Below are positions 1 to 12,300 of a DNA stretch of 64,000 nucleotides, piece by piece. Numbering within the stretch: position 1 is the stretch's first letter; each line of letters begins with the position of its first letter. Source of the DNA: Apoda limacodes. Its lineage: Eukaryota > Arthropoda > Insecta > Lepidoptera > Limacodidae. The DNA lies in contig OX291544.1 in NCBI GenBank assembly GCA_946406115.1, positions 25,747,521 to 25,811,520 of the forward strand, given 5' to 3'. The translations under genes and the position numbers were made by a program. Below the pieces are notes generated by a model that worked only from the letters and a program-made list of their open reading frames with translations, ran no database searches and was not told where the DNA came from.

Positions 1-216
1 AAAAGACGGCCGCCCTTCCAATGTTAAACCACCACCGACGTTGCATGACTTCGCATATCGTTTCCGTTAGACGAATGTTAATGGGCCAGAAGCTCCTCAA
101 AGGGTAAGTATAACTTGCAAATTTTTCTAAATTCAATTCTAATTAGTGTTGACCTAGCTCAATATTTTATCATTATTCTCCAAATCATACTTGTTCACGT
201 TTTAAAATGTTTGTAC

Positions 217-389
217 CTGTGATACGAACGCTCCACAGTTGAAGAATCTTCTGATGTTAGTCCTCGATAGTATTCTCCGCCTTAACAATAGGTCGGCTAG
301 CTGACCGGCTAGTTGGAGTACTATAACCATCATGAGGTACGGAATCGCTGACATCCAACCGGTTGAGGTCATCTCGTAAGCAAACACGT
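217..389 (-). CDS. SLC17 exon 8: eighth helix region, last exon in window
   Basis: The acceptor TAATTACAG is followed by AC GTG TTT GCT TAC. Residues 308-364 read [20 protein letters not shown], then [20 protein letters not shown] and [12 protein letters not shown]. The GxxSAxPYL motif and the LADxL turn are typical of the family. The exon ends on a codon boundary at the donor GTACAA (bases 216-211). No following exon could be recognised in bases 1-216, so helices 9-12 lie beyond the window. Confidence 0.92.
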
Positions 390-3300
390 CTGTAATTAAA
401 AAAAACAGTCAAGTGCAATTTTACACTACTGAGTTGGTAAGAAGTCAACTCAATAATTACTAGTTCAACTTCAAAAATAATTCTGTCACTGTTATGAAGC
501 TATGTATATTATATTTAGGATAATTATGTTATAGAGTTATTGTAATTATGGCGATAGATATTGTAATTATATGGAGGAACTAAAATAAGCCATTTAACCC
601 GCAGCAGCAAAACTTCCCCTTAGTAACACACATGATTTGTGAAAAAAAAAAATATTATTAGCGGATACCTCAATTTCGATGATTAAGGAGTCAATTGAAA
701 AAAATACTTTGTCTATAATATTTTTTATGGTAAACAAACACAGAACAAAAACAGTAGCGAAAAAGTAAAAAAAAAACAGTTTTTCGCACTCAATCGCGTT
801 AAAAAATGTATACACGTGTATTTTTAATAGAAATTTATTTCAATAGTTTACATTTATTAAACTTCGTGGTTACTGAAATAAGCAGGGTAATTTTCTGATT
901 AGCAATAAAAAAAACAAACGAAAAAAAGAAGAAATTCTTGATTTAAATGAATATTTAAATCAAGAATATACCTCACAATTTTTTTTCCAAGCAAGCTTAC
1001 ATCAGAACCTTGTTAATCGTGTAGGACTTGTCAAAACAAATCACACAAGCCCAAACTCAATGAGGCAGTGTCGTTTCGTTACAGAGGTCCTATAACCACT
1101 TTCCGCCTCTATCATCAGACCAGCTCTATGACATCATTATATTGCATTATCATCCGATTTACGTGAGCATGCAAATTTAAATTCAACTGAACACCGAGAA
1201 TAGGATCAAATTTTAGCTTACAAGATTTGATTACAGACACGGGTCAGGTGAAACTTAATAAAAGTTTGTAAAAACACTTAACCGATTGCGATGCGGTTTT
1301 CATTTTTTGTCTTCTATTAAAAATACACACTTCTTTAACGTAATTTAGTGCAAATCGAATTTATTTTTGCATTCGTTTTCGCCGCTTTATTATAAACAAA
1401 GTAATTCGATTGATACCTTTATCATTGAAATAAGGGCACCCCTAAACTAGTAGTTTTTTTTGGAAAAGTTGCGCCATCTGTATTCGTAAGGGGTGCTGGT
1501 GCTGTCGTAAAATCGCTTATTTTGGTCCCTACCATAACTCTGCAAAGCGCACTGCTTTTACACAAAATTCAGTTGTTTTTCATAATTACTATAATTAAAA
1601 GATAAAGTTATGAATACAATAAAATCGATATAAAACGTATTTGGTTTACCTTGCAAAAAAGTGGGCAAGTAGGTCACCATTGTGTAGAAGCCCCAGTTTT
1701 CGCTAAAATGTGACACGACAATCGCCCACACTGGTGCTGACCGCAACATCGACTTCCATGGATGCCGTATCTTAGAACCGTCCACAATTTGGGTGCCTCG
1801 AGATTCCTAAAATGAAAATTAAGTTAAATTTGTTAATTGGTCTACAACAAGATTTTCTTGGCAAATTGGAACGTTAAAATAGTGGCACTACACGATCGTC
1901 CATCAATCAAACTCCAATAAAGAGCAAACTCTATTGATCTTCAAACCGGTCTACAGCTCTACACGATAATTTTAACACGCTAACCAGAATTTCCCTTCAA
2001 AGTATTTTATTAAAGGTCGTTTGCCGTTCATATGATTTATCATCATCATCATATCTACCTATACTGGTCCACTACTATACATAAGCCTCTTCTGTACGTT
2101 GCCTTCCGTATCCAGCCACCACCATCCATCCTTTTAAGGTCTTCGGTCCACCGGGCTGGAGGCCTGTTACGCTTCGTCTTCCCATACTAATCTCTAGTCT
2201 CTAGGATAGGTCTGCTCCATCGGTTATCGGTCCTTCGACAGACGTGGCCAGCTAACTGCCACTTCAGCTTGCTAATTCTGCGAGCAATGTCGGTAACTTC
2301 AGTTCTCTTCCGGATGACCTCATTTCGTAATCTACCCCTCAGAGACACTCCGAGCATAGCTCGCTCTATTGCGCGCTGTGCAAATTTGAACTTCTAATAT
2401 ATGATTTATAGTAAGGTATAATTATTCCCGATCCTGACTAAACCCCTATGATTTGGGGTATATTAACCGCTTCGGGAGCGATCTCGAATAAAGACCTCGA
2501 TCAAAGTTGACTTAATTTTTTGGTTGCACTAATAGTTAATAAGTAGGACCAAAATAATACGAAGTTTCTTGTCATGATTCTCTCAGGAAACCATAATAAA
2601 TAAATATTTCTGGATATCTCACACAGCGCCATATCCCCAAATAAGCACAGTTGAACTATGAATACATACAACGGAAACAAATACTTTTTTGTAAATACAT
2701 TCATATTATACATATAAAAAACCCAGACACAGGGCAAACACAAATGTTCATCGCATTGTCTTGTTCGAAGACCGAACCAACGCCCCCAGCAAAGTATGTA
2801 GGTAACTCTCGGCCAACTGAGCCATGATGTACCAGGTGTAAACATATGCAGGGAGCATACGAAATTACTAAAGAGGTGTAAGCATTTTATAGTTTTAATA
2901 ATTAGTATAAGCAGTAATGTTGTTTAAAACCTGTATGTATTTGAGTTCGGCTGCTGTTATCAGGGAGTCCTTTTCCGGTGACTCTTTTACCACTATCCAC
3001 CAAATGCTCGTCCATAACAGCCCCATTATACCTGCGGAGGTTACAATAATAATTTTAATTAAAAAAATATATATATACTTGAATGCACAATAAAATTTAA
3101 TTGCAAGGACTAACAAAAAAAAAATAACTTTGGCCCTTATTGAAAAGTATCCTTTTATATATAATATTGTATAAAGATATTAAGTAAGCTAAATAAACAT
3201 TGAACTTGGAGTATTGACTTCTAGGGTAACAAACTATATGGTCCTCAACAAAAGTAGGTCGTACAAGATAGAAAAGTTTAGAAATTAATAGTATAAGTTA

Positions 3301-6300
3301 GATAATAAAATAGAAATTTATAACCTTTACACTACTCATGCTCTGAAAGAACCTTCATGCATAGTCAAAAATAGGGTTGAAAGTACGTGATTGCAGAGAT
3401 TATTACTTTTTTGCCCGTTTAGAGGGAAAAAGTAAAACTAAAGAAGCACTTTCTATTTAAAAGCTGACGAAACAATTAAATAGCTTCCTTTTGTTTGGTA
3501 CAGTGCCATCTGTGATTATAAAAGCGAACTAATTTCACTTTGAAAATAAAAAAACAACAACAGAAAACATAACTATAGCTTGTAATTATTCGGTACACCG
3601 CCATCTATGTTCATAAAAGTGAATTAATATTTGTTAAGTAAATTAAAACAATAATTAATTATATTTTATTATACTCTGTACTATTTTTATATTTTTTTTA
3701 TCGCCTTAGACGTCTCAAGTCGTCGCTTACCAAACACGTGCAAAGCCACGGACTAGTCAGAATAGTCCGTAAACACATACGGAACACGGATCTGGCACAT
3801 GACGTCACACGTCACAACTCAACAAATAATTAGATTATCCTATTTTATCACAATATAATACATACATACAATGGACAAATTTAAAACCTAACTGTCAGTA
3901 CATATTTCAAAATAAATACGAACAGAAAGTACACTCTATTCAAAGTGCCTATCGCTGCGTGACATAGGTACGAGACAATCACGATTGACTGACCTTAGAA
4001 ATTTTGTTTTAAGTTCCCAAACTCGTGTGTATGCGACGTGTTAGTTCGAGGGAAGGATTTAGCGCACTAGTACGTAGCGGTCTTTCTGTATCTACAAACT
4101 CTTAGTCAGCACTCACCGAACACGTAGAATATGCTTGGCCAGCCGGTGTAGTGTGCTATGATAGCGCACAGCGGCATGGAGACCACAGTCCCGGCGTAGC
4201 TGCCACTGAACGCGAATGAAGCGAGGCGAGCGCGTTCCTCGCTTGGAGCCCAACGACTCCATACTGCGTGTATACTTGGGTACGTCACTCCCTGTACACG
4301 GGGTTGTAAAGATTCTGTAAATATTTTTTTAGCAGAGGAACACATACTGTGGTCCAAATTGAGGTCATAAATGCAGTAGTTATTAAAGTTTAATATAATT
4401 GAGTATATTATGTACTAGCTAACCTTTAAGTCGTTATTTTTAGGTATTACTTAATTTTCGCTTAGTACTTAATGACTTTTTTTTTCCAATCTGACTGTTA
4501 ATCCAGAGATTAGCGCGTTCAAACCAAAAAGAAAAAAACAAAACAATTAACAATCTCTTCACCTTCATTATTTTAGTATAGCTGGTATAGAAATAAATAC
4601 ATTATATATTACTGCTTGTTTTTTAAATCAGAATATTGGTACTGTCATTTGTTAAGTGATAATTAAGAAAATAGAACTAAGTCGAGTTGATGAAACAATC
4701 TTCTTACATAAATGCCCTTGTTTGATTTCAGGTTTTAAGGCAAGTTTGTGGTTACAGAAACTTCTGAGCAATATGACAAACATATCTATTACCCACCCTC
4801 TTACACAATCATATTTCGATTTGAATTAATTAGGCTTTTGTAAACTTCAAAACAAATTTCTGTTAAAATCAATCTCAGATGTTTGGGCCTTTACCAGTAT
4901 GTTTTACAGTCGTTTGGAAGTAAAAATCAGCATTTTTTTTTTCTGGACTGTGTAATACAATATTACTCTTAAATATTTGCATGAATTGCTCATAACCAGA
5001 CAGTACATGACTACACTATGGGGTTCTTCAAGAAAGAAGTTATTGGATTTTTGAAGGCTCGGCACTGATACCCCTGGTGTTACAAGCGTCCATAGGCTAC
5101 GGTGACCGCTTACCATCAGGCGGACCGTAAGATTGTTAGCCACCTTAGTGGTATAAAAAAAAACCTTAATTGAATACAAATTTGATTCTTAAAACCTATG
5201 AGTATTCTTAAGTGATCTATTACACATTTGTAGAAGGCAAACATTGACAAACAGCTAAATTTTGTAATTATTATATAATTTTTAAAAGGATTTGCATGTA
5301 AATGTAGTAACAATTACTACATAATGTCACATATAACACGATAAAATGTATTAAATACACAGTTATACGTAATAAAATAGGACTCGAAACTTTTAATTTG
5401 CTGTGTCGTATTCACCATTAATTTAAATTTGCATTGAAAAATCTAAACGTGTGACTATTAAACTATTTTTACCGTTTTACAATCATATGTTGAGATTTTT
5501 TTTAATTAATTAAAGTTAATGTACGGAATATAGTCCGGTTGATAAAATTAGATACAGGAGGGTATCCGAAAAGTATTTCGAAGTTAATAAAATTTTGGCA
5601 TGTCATGATACTCTTAGGGTATGTTTGAGTCTGAGTTTTTGACCTCGAGGCTCCTAACTTGAGGGGGGAATTTTTGGGTTTTTTTTAGTTTTATGTTTAT
5701 ATCTCTTTGATTAAATGTTTTGTGTATACTATGTCTTTTAGAAAGTTGTAGAATATTGAATTTTCTTTAACGATCAACGAATGATTTTTTTTTTAATTGA
5801 GATACAACAGATCAAAGTTTGAGAAAAATTTCGTCATGGGCGCGCAGCATCTAAAGAGTGTAAAACACAAAATATATTATTATGGTATATTTTACACACT
5901 TAAAAGAATACAGTCCCGTTTTAAAAATTCTTTCAAGTTTATTTTATAAAAATTTAGATATTGTTTAATCAGTTATTTTTTTTTTAATTCGGTTTGCATT
6001 AAAAACGTAATAACTATTAAAATAAGAAAGCTAAAATCTTTCGCTTGGAGCTCTTCTTAAATATTTACTTAATAAGATAATGTTATAAAAGTAATTAAAA
6101 ACTTTTTATTTCGTTTGTAATATTTTTTTTAAATTAATTGTTAAACGTTTATGCTGCTTTCCATGGAAGCAGAATTGCAAAAGATAAAAAAAAAATTAAC
6201 AAACGCCTTATTTTTGATAAAATAAAGTAAAAAAATAAAAATAAGCAAAACGCAACTTTAATATTTCTGATATGCAGAATACACCATATTTTTTTTTTAA

Positions 6301-9300
6301 TTTTTTGAATTGATATTTTATACTATATTTTTTTTCTGACTGATTATGCTGTTGGCTGTTGCAGCCATAACTGTTTCACGGGCTTTTTGGGCTCGAACCC
6401 GAAGGTGACTCACCGCCAGGATAATAACAAAAAATACTTTAGACTGGTGTAAATTAAACAAAATTTAATATGCTACAACTTTGTGTAAGACATAGTAAAT
6501 ATAAAACACTTAGTTTAGGAGATATTATTTGCCCCCCAAACTCAAGTTAGCACAGGGTCCTCGATGTCACACACTTAGATTCTACGCCCCAGAGTATCCT
6601 TTAATGACATACCAAAATTTCATTAACTTTGGAATACTTTCCAGATAGAAAGTGGATCTCCACTGGATTAATAACTAAAAATGTCAATTACATTTATCAC
6701 CTACTTTCATTACGGCCGACAGCAATATATCTGAAGTTTTAAAATTTGCATGAATCTGGCAACAGCTTTTTAGTGATTATTTTGCGCTGAGTTTATTAAA
6801 TGATATTATAAGATTACAAATACTAATGCACAAAGCAGAACATAGTTTTATGACATAGTCGTTATGAACGTCCTCTTCCTTTGTAATTTATAAAATGATT
6901 GAACTAGAAATTTATGATCACTTACGCGATACGCGACAAGTATCTTTGTGTGTCTTAAGGAGCAGTTACATGGGCAATTAAAATTGCTCAATCCTGAGCA
7001 ATATTTATCTTTTATGATGTTACGATACTTACGGCAACATCGAGCAGGTAAGTGCAGTAATGCCAACATGCCAATAATAACTATTAGTAGAAATATCGCC
7101 TTACCACACAATGCGATATGGAGCAATTTAAAAAAAAAATGCTTTTCTCCCTCCGTCAACAGTTGCCGAAAAATCATTGCTCAAAAAATTGCCCATGTAA
7201 CTGTTCCTTTAAGTTAGCACAAATATCATACTCGTCCGGTCCTATTCGTAGCAAACTTCACAGACTTGAATAACATTTTTCAATAGTATCTTTTAACTAA
7301 AATGTTGAACAAAATCTTGTTACTTATTTAGAATTAAGAATATATACATAGAATATACATATATAGAAATAATCTTTCTTTGTTTAGAACGTTAGACGTT
7401 AGAGTCCCTGAACGTTAGAGTCTTAGAAGAAAACATATTATATATGTCATATCTAAGGCTATATCATCAATATAAATAAATACTTTCATAGCAAAGATGA
7501 AGTCAAAACATTAATATTAATTAATAAAGAGCCAGGACTTGAACCAGCAACCCTTACATTCCGCGTAAGTGCTCTACCATTGAGCTATCAAGGCACAAGT
7601 CTGGCTGATGATAATCTCAACTACATCTTTGCTCTGGAAATATGCTCGTTACGAACGTCACCAACAACTCCTAATGACTTATAAAAGGAAAACGATCCAT
7701 CCATGAAGCTATATTTACTAGTTTATGAAATGTCCTCGTTTATGTGACTAGTTATTTTTGCTCGTCAGTATAGATGCATACAATGGTAAGTACATAGGTA
7801 TAGCCCGATCTTAAATTGCGTAAACATAAAAGTATGTTTAAGACAACATTTAAACAGTAAAGAGGAAATTAATGACTTACTTTTAAACTAACAACCTAAA
7901 CAATCATTTTAGTCAGTCGGCCATTAGGTAAGATGCTCAGCGAGACGGAAGCCGTGCGCACCCAAATAGCCTATATCGTCATATGTGGCTAATCAGGTTC
8001 TGTCCAGTTGAATAATATAAATGTTTAGTCTATGGTATAAGTATATAAGTCTGCAGGTATCACGCACAATACCTCTATTATTTCATACATAATTATTATA
8101 ATTCTATTAAGATAAAAAGTCATTCAAACTACTTCCATATGCAGACATTTAAGTAATATTTGCACAAAAAATGAACAATATGACTGCATGATACACTTAC
8201 ATAAATGGTAATTTCATGCAAATTACATAAAGTTGGTTTAACGTACCTAATCTTGATTCGTGGATAAAAGATAAAATTGACCATTTCCGCTAAGTGGCAA
8301 TTGTTTTAAATACTTCTAACTGTAGCTCTGTACCTATATTTGCAAGAAAATTGCTGTATTTAGTTTTAGATATCTCTAGAAACATCGCTTTGAAAAACGA
8401 ATTCCTGACTTCTGTTTTTCTTTTATTAATCCATAACTCATTATCTACTTATTTATTACATAGAATGTAAAGTAACCTTAAAGCTAGGAAATTACTGTAA
8501 TATATTTTCTATAACTTGTGTGAAACGATCTTTCCTCTTCTAATTTGAAAAATATTTTTTGCCTGTAAGTCAAATATCGTGCGCATAGGGTATCTTCTTA
8601 AGTATAAGTGAGAGTCAAATATTACCTCGAAAAGTCCTTCGATAACTCTGACAGCGATCAGCAAAGCCGTGCTGGTGTGAGCCAAGGGTGGTGTAAACAG
8701 AGTTAGCAACGCAGTTATACCAATGCCTATCCCGAACGCCCTGAAAGCAAAACATAAAAAAATAACAAAACAAAACAAAAATGGTAACAAAATTACAATC
8801 TATAATTGCGTAAGTTTTGGCATAGTTAATAAAGAAAAGTGGTTACTATCATAAAAAGGTTGTACCTTATGTACGTGCTCTGTATTTACGCAAACAAGGA
8901 CAATATCTTATGGTTTAAATGACGTAGCATGACGAGCAAGCCACGCTCTTACCTTTGTAAAAAGACAACGTACGTTAACGTTACATTTTTCTATTTTTAG
9001 TATGCCCAAAGTAAGAGGTAGAATAGGACAGTACAACAAACTACTAACCCAGTGTCTGACGCTAGTGTCACGTAAGTTCACAGGAATTTAATATGCAGTG
9101 TGTAGGTTTAACGCTTGAACACCGGATCAGAAAAGTTTGTTGCTCTGCACACTACAATTCAACAAATAACATGCATGTAAGAACTGTCACGATCAGTTCG
9201 CTACCATTGACATGTAAATTTTCGGATTTAATGCTGTGGAGTAGATATTTAAATATTCTTTTCACCAATTGTTACCTCTTAACGGGAGCAGCTATCAATC

Positions 9301-12300
9301 TTTATTTATATAACCAACTTCAAAAAAGGGAGGAGGTTCTCAATTTTAGGTTTTTAGGTTGTATGCTTTTTTAATATGTAAAATTCACATCCATTAACAC
9401 AAAAATTATCATATTCTCGTTCAACATCCAATATCGCAAATATTATAATATTTTTTAAATATATTTATTTATATTTTAAATATTCAACATCATCGTTTCG
9501 AATTCAGTGATGTCTCGTAGTTATTATACCTCCAAAATTAGCATTTTTCTGTGAAGTCCAGTTTTGTTTAGTTTTTACCTCGTACTTTCATCAGATCTGG
9601 CTTTGATAGCTTTAGCGAGAGTGTGAGTAAAAACTTGGTATGAACATGATATATCACGATAATTATAGACTTGTTATAATAGAAGTCACTAATATAACTT
9701 TATCGGCTATAATTTGAAACGTTGGTTTTGGAGTCAGACACTGAAACGCCCCCCCTTTCTATTTCGAAAATATAAATATAATAATAAGATAATACAATGT
9801 TCTATGCAACCTCGAAGCCCAACCCCATTCACTTAAAGAGTGAGGAATTAAATCTAAATAAATATTTAATAATGATGTAGATAATTTTCTTATTTGGCCA
9901 AGCGTGATCGTCACAACACCACCGAACTGTGTTCATACACATACGTATGGCATACTTTCTTAAGACGACAATATACCCTAATATCCTACAACAGTATTTT
10001 TTCTTGTAAAAGATTGAAGAAGGTCATATTACAAATCGCAAAATGCAGAAGTTATGGAAAGACATCATTAAAATGGCTGTATTTTTTCTTTATTTATGCG
10101 AGAGTAAGATTATACTTTTTAAAACCGTAAAGCAGTGTGAAAAACAAGAGAACCTAATATACGCTACAGTTTTTGTTAGTGTTACAAAGGAACGAACCTG
10201 TTACCTCCTATTTTATTTGCGAGCCAGCTGCCAGGGAGCTGCGTCACGATGTATCCATAAAAGAAGGAGCTTAGAACTAGGCCCTTTGTCTGCGGACTCC
10301 AGTCAAATTCTGGCCGCTGAAACAAGAAGTGGTTTACGGTCATAATATATTGCTTAAATGGTTTACCCAAGTACCTAGTCCATGCGGAATTTGGACACTG
10401 AAACCCCCCATACCTACCTTCACACAATTCTGTGACACCAAACTGCTATAGGGTACTATGCCTGGATAGGGCAAGACTTCAAGACTTTATGCAGTATGAC
10501 CATTCTGCGCCGCTCTCTAGAGTCAACTCCAACGCCTGTCTGTTACCACCCGCATTGAACACGCATACATTTGCGCGTATACACACATAAATTATTTTTG
10601 TAGTGTGTGTAGCCACCAATAACAAGTTTTTTGTATGAAGTGTCCACGATGTGCTGTTAAGACTCAATTCCCCAGGGGAAGATAAATGAAAAGATAGGTT
10701 CGTTAATACAATTTATTTTTTAGTTTTATATACAATCACTGATTCACAAATAAACAATTTGAAAGTCTATAATTCCATAATAAATCCAGTTTCTGAATTT
10801 ATCTGTTTTGCCGTCTTTTTCCTATTTAGACGATGGTATCGTAATTTTTCCTTCGGGTCGACTGTATTGTCGAAAATATCAATTAATCGTAATATGATGT
10901 AATTTTCACCAATTCTCAGCAATCTATGCTTTTATCATTCTTTTCAGATTGAGAAATTAAAAAAAATCAATATGGCGAAAAAAAGCCAATCCGCAAAATC
11001 GATATAGCAATAATCACCTAACCAAATAAATGCACTTAGGTACCTGATGGGAGGGTTTATGGTAGAACCCACAACCTTGAGATAGTTTATCGAGAAATTC
11101 AAACCTTCTCTTATTAAAATCGTGTAGTAAGTTCCTCTTGTAATTTACATCTCCTTAGTTCCTGTTTCTCGAAGAACTTGATGCACTTCAAAAAGATTAA
11201 CTCCTATTTATTTTAGGTAAAAATTGCAAATTTTGGTTTTAAACATCTATCCTTGAGAAAATCTCCAAAAGACTCCCTTTGAATAATTTTCCATCTGTCA
11301 TCTTTTTAAAAATCAGATTTAAAAGACTGTTGACGTAAATGAGTATGGCATTCCATGCATGTATGGATATAGAATTTTACAATGATTTTGACATAACACG
11401 CAAAAGGGTAATTTAAAGCTAATTACACACTACATATACAAAATAAAATACTTCACTCGCTACAGTGCCTCCGGTCAATCCGGCAATTCCTCTAGAATAG
11501 ACCGTAAGAATCCAACGCCGAAAACCAAATTTAGCGCGGGCGAAGCCGCTGGCTAAAGCTAGTATCATTATAAAATTGCTAATATTTTTTTTTATTTTAA
11601 AGTAGAATGAAAAAATAATTGCTGCTTGGGTACACAACGGCACAGTCAGTTTTTATTATCGCAATAAACAGCATAAGCCAAATAATCCACGGTTACTTCT
11701 TCCCGGCATCGCCGCTTGTCCTAACTATAGTGACGGTCAAGGTAACGGTGGGGCAGGGAATGCGAAGAATCCCCGGCAGATATCTGGCTACCACAAACAA
11801 GTACCTACCGACAACTAGCCCTGGCAACGTACAATTCACGCACTTTGAGGAATGACGAAAAGATTGTTGAACTGGAAGAAGTAGACAAGCTACGCTGGGA
11901 TATAATAGGGCTATCTGAAGTCTGAAGACAGAGGGAGGACTCGATATTGCTCAAATCCGGCAACTTGTTCTAATTCCGGAAGCTGGTAGCGATTACCGCA
12001 TGGTAAGAGGAACGCTGAATATTAACCTCGAATGTAAAATAAGTCGTTTGATAACGTCACCGTCCAACGATTTCCTTCATACAGAACTCCGAACACGTTT
12101 CGAATTTCAAAATCGCCTTCAGTGCCTAGCTGATTGCGAAAATGTGGATGATTTAAATCTGTACGACTACAAGACCAGAACACGAAATTAATCTATCTGC
12201 AGAAAGGTGAGAGACAAGGAGACGATATTTCTTGGAAAATGTTTGCTTTAAGATTCTTTCCACGAGTGGAAGAATATGGTGTCAACATAAATATCTAGTA

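Noticed and set aside
4292..4310. Alternative acceptor that would extend SLC17 exon 5 by nine residues
   Set aside because: It inserts residues into the invariant EGLxEGVTYP motif, whereas the acceptor at 4291 restores it exactly.
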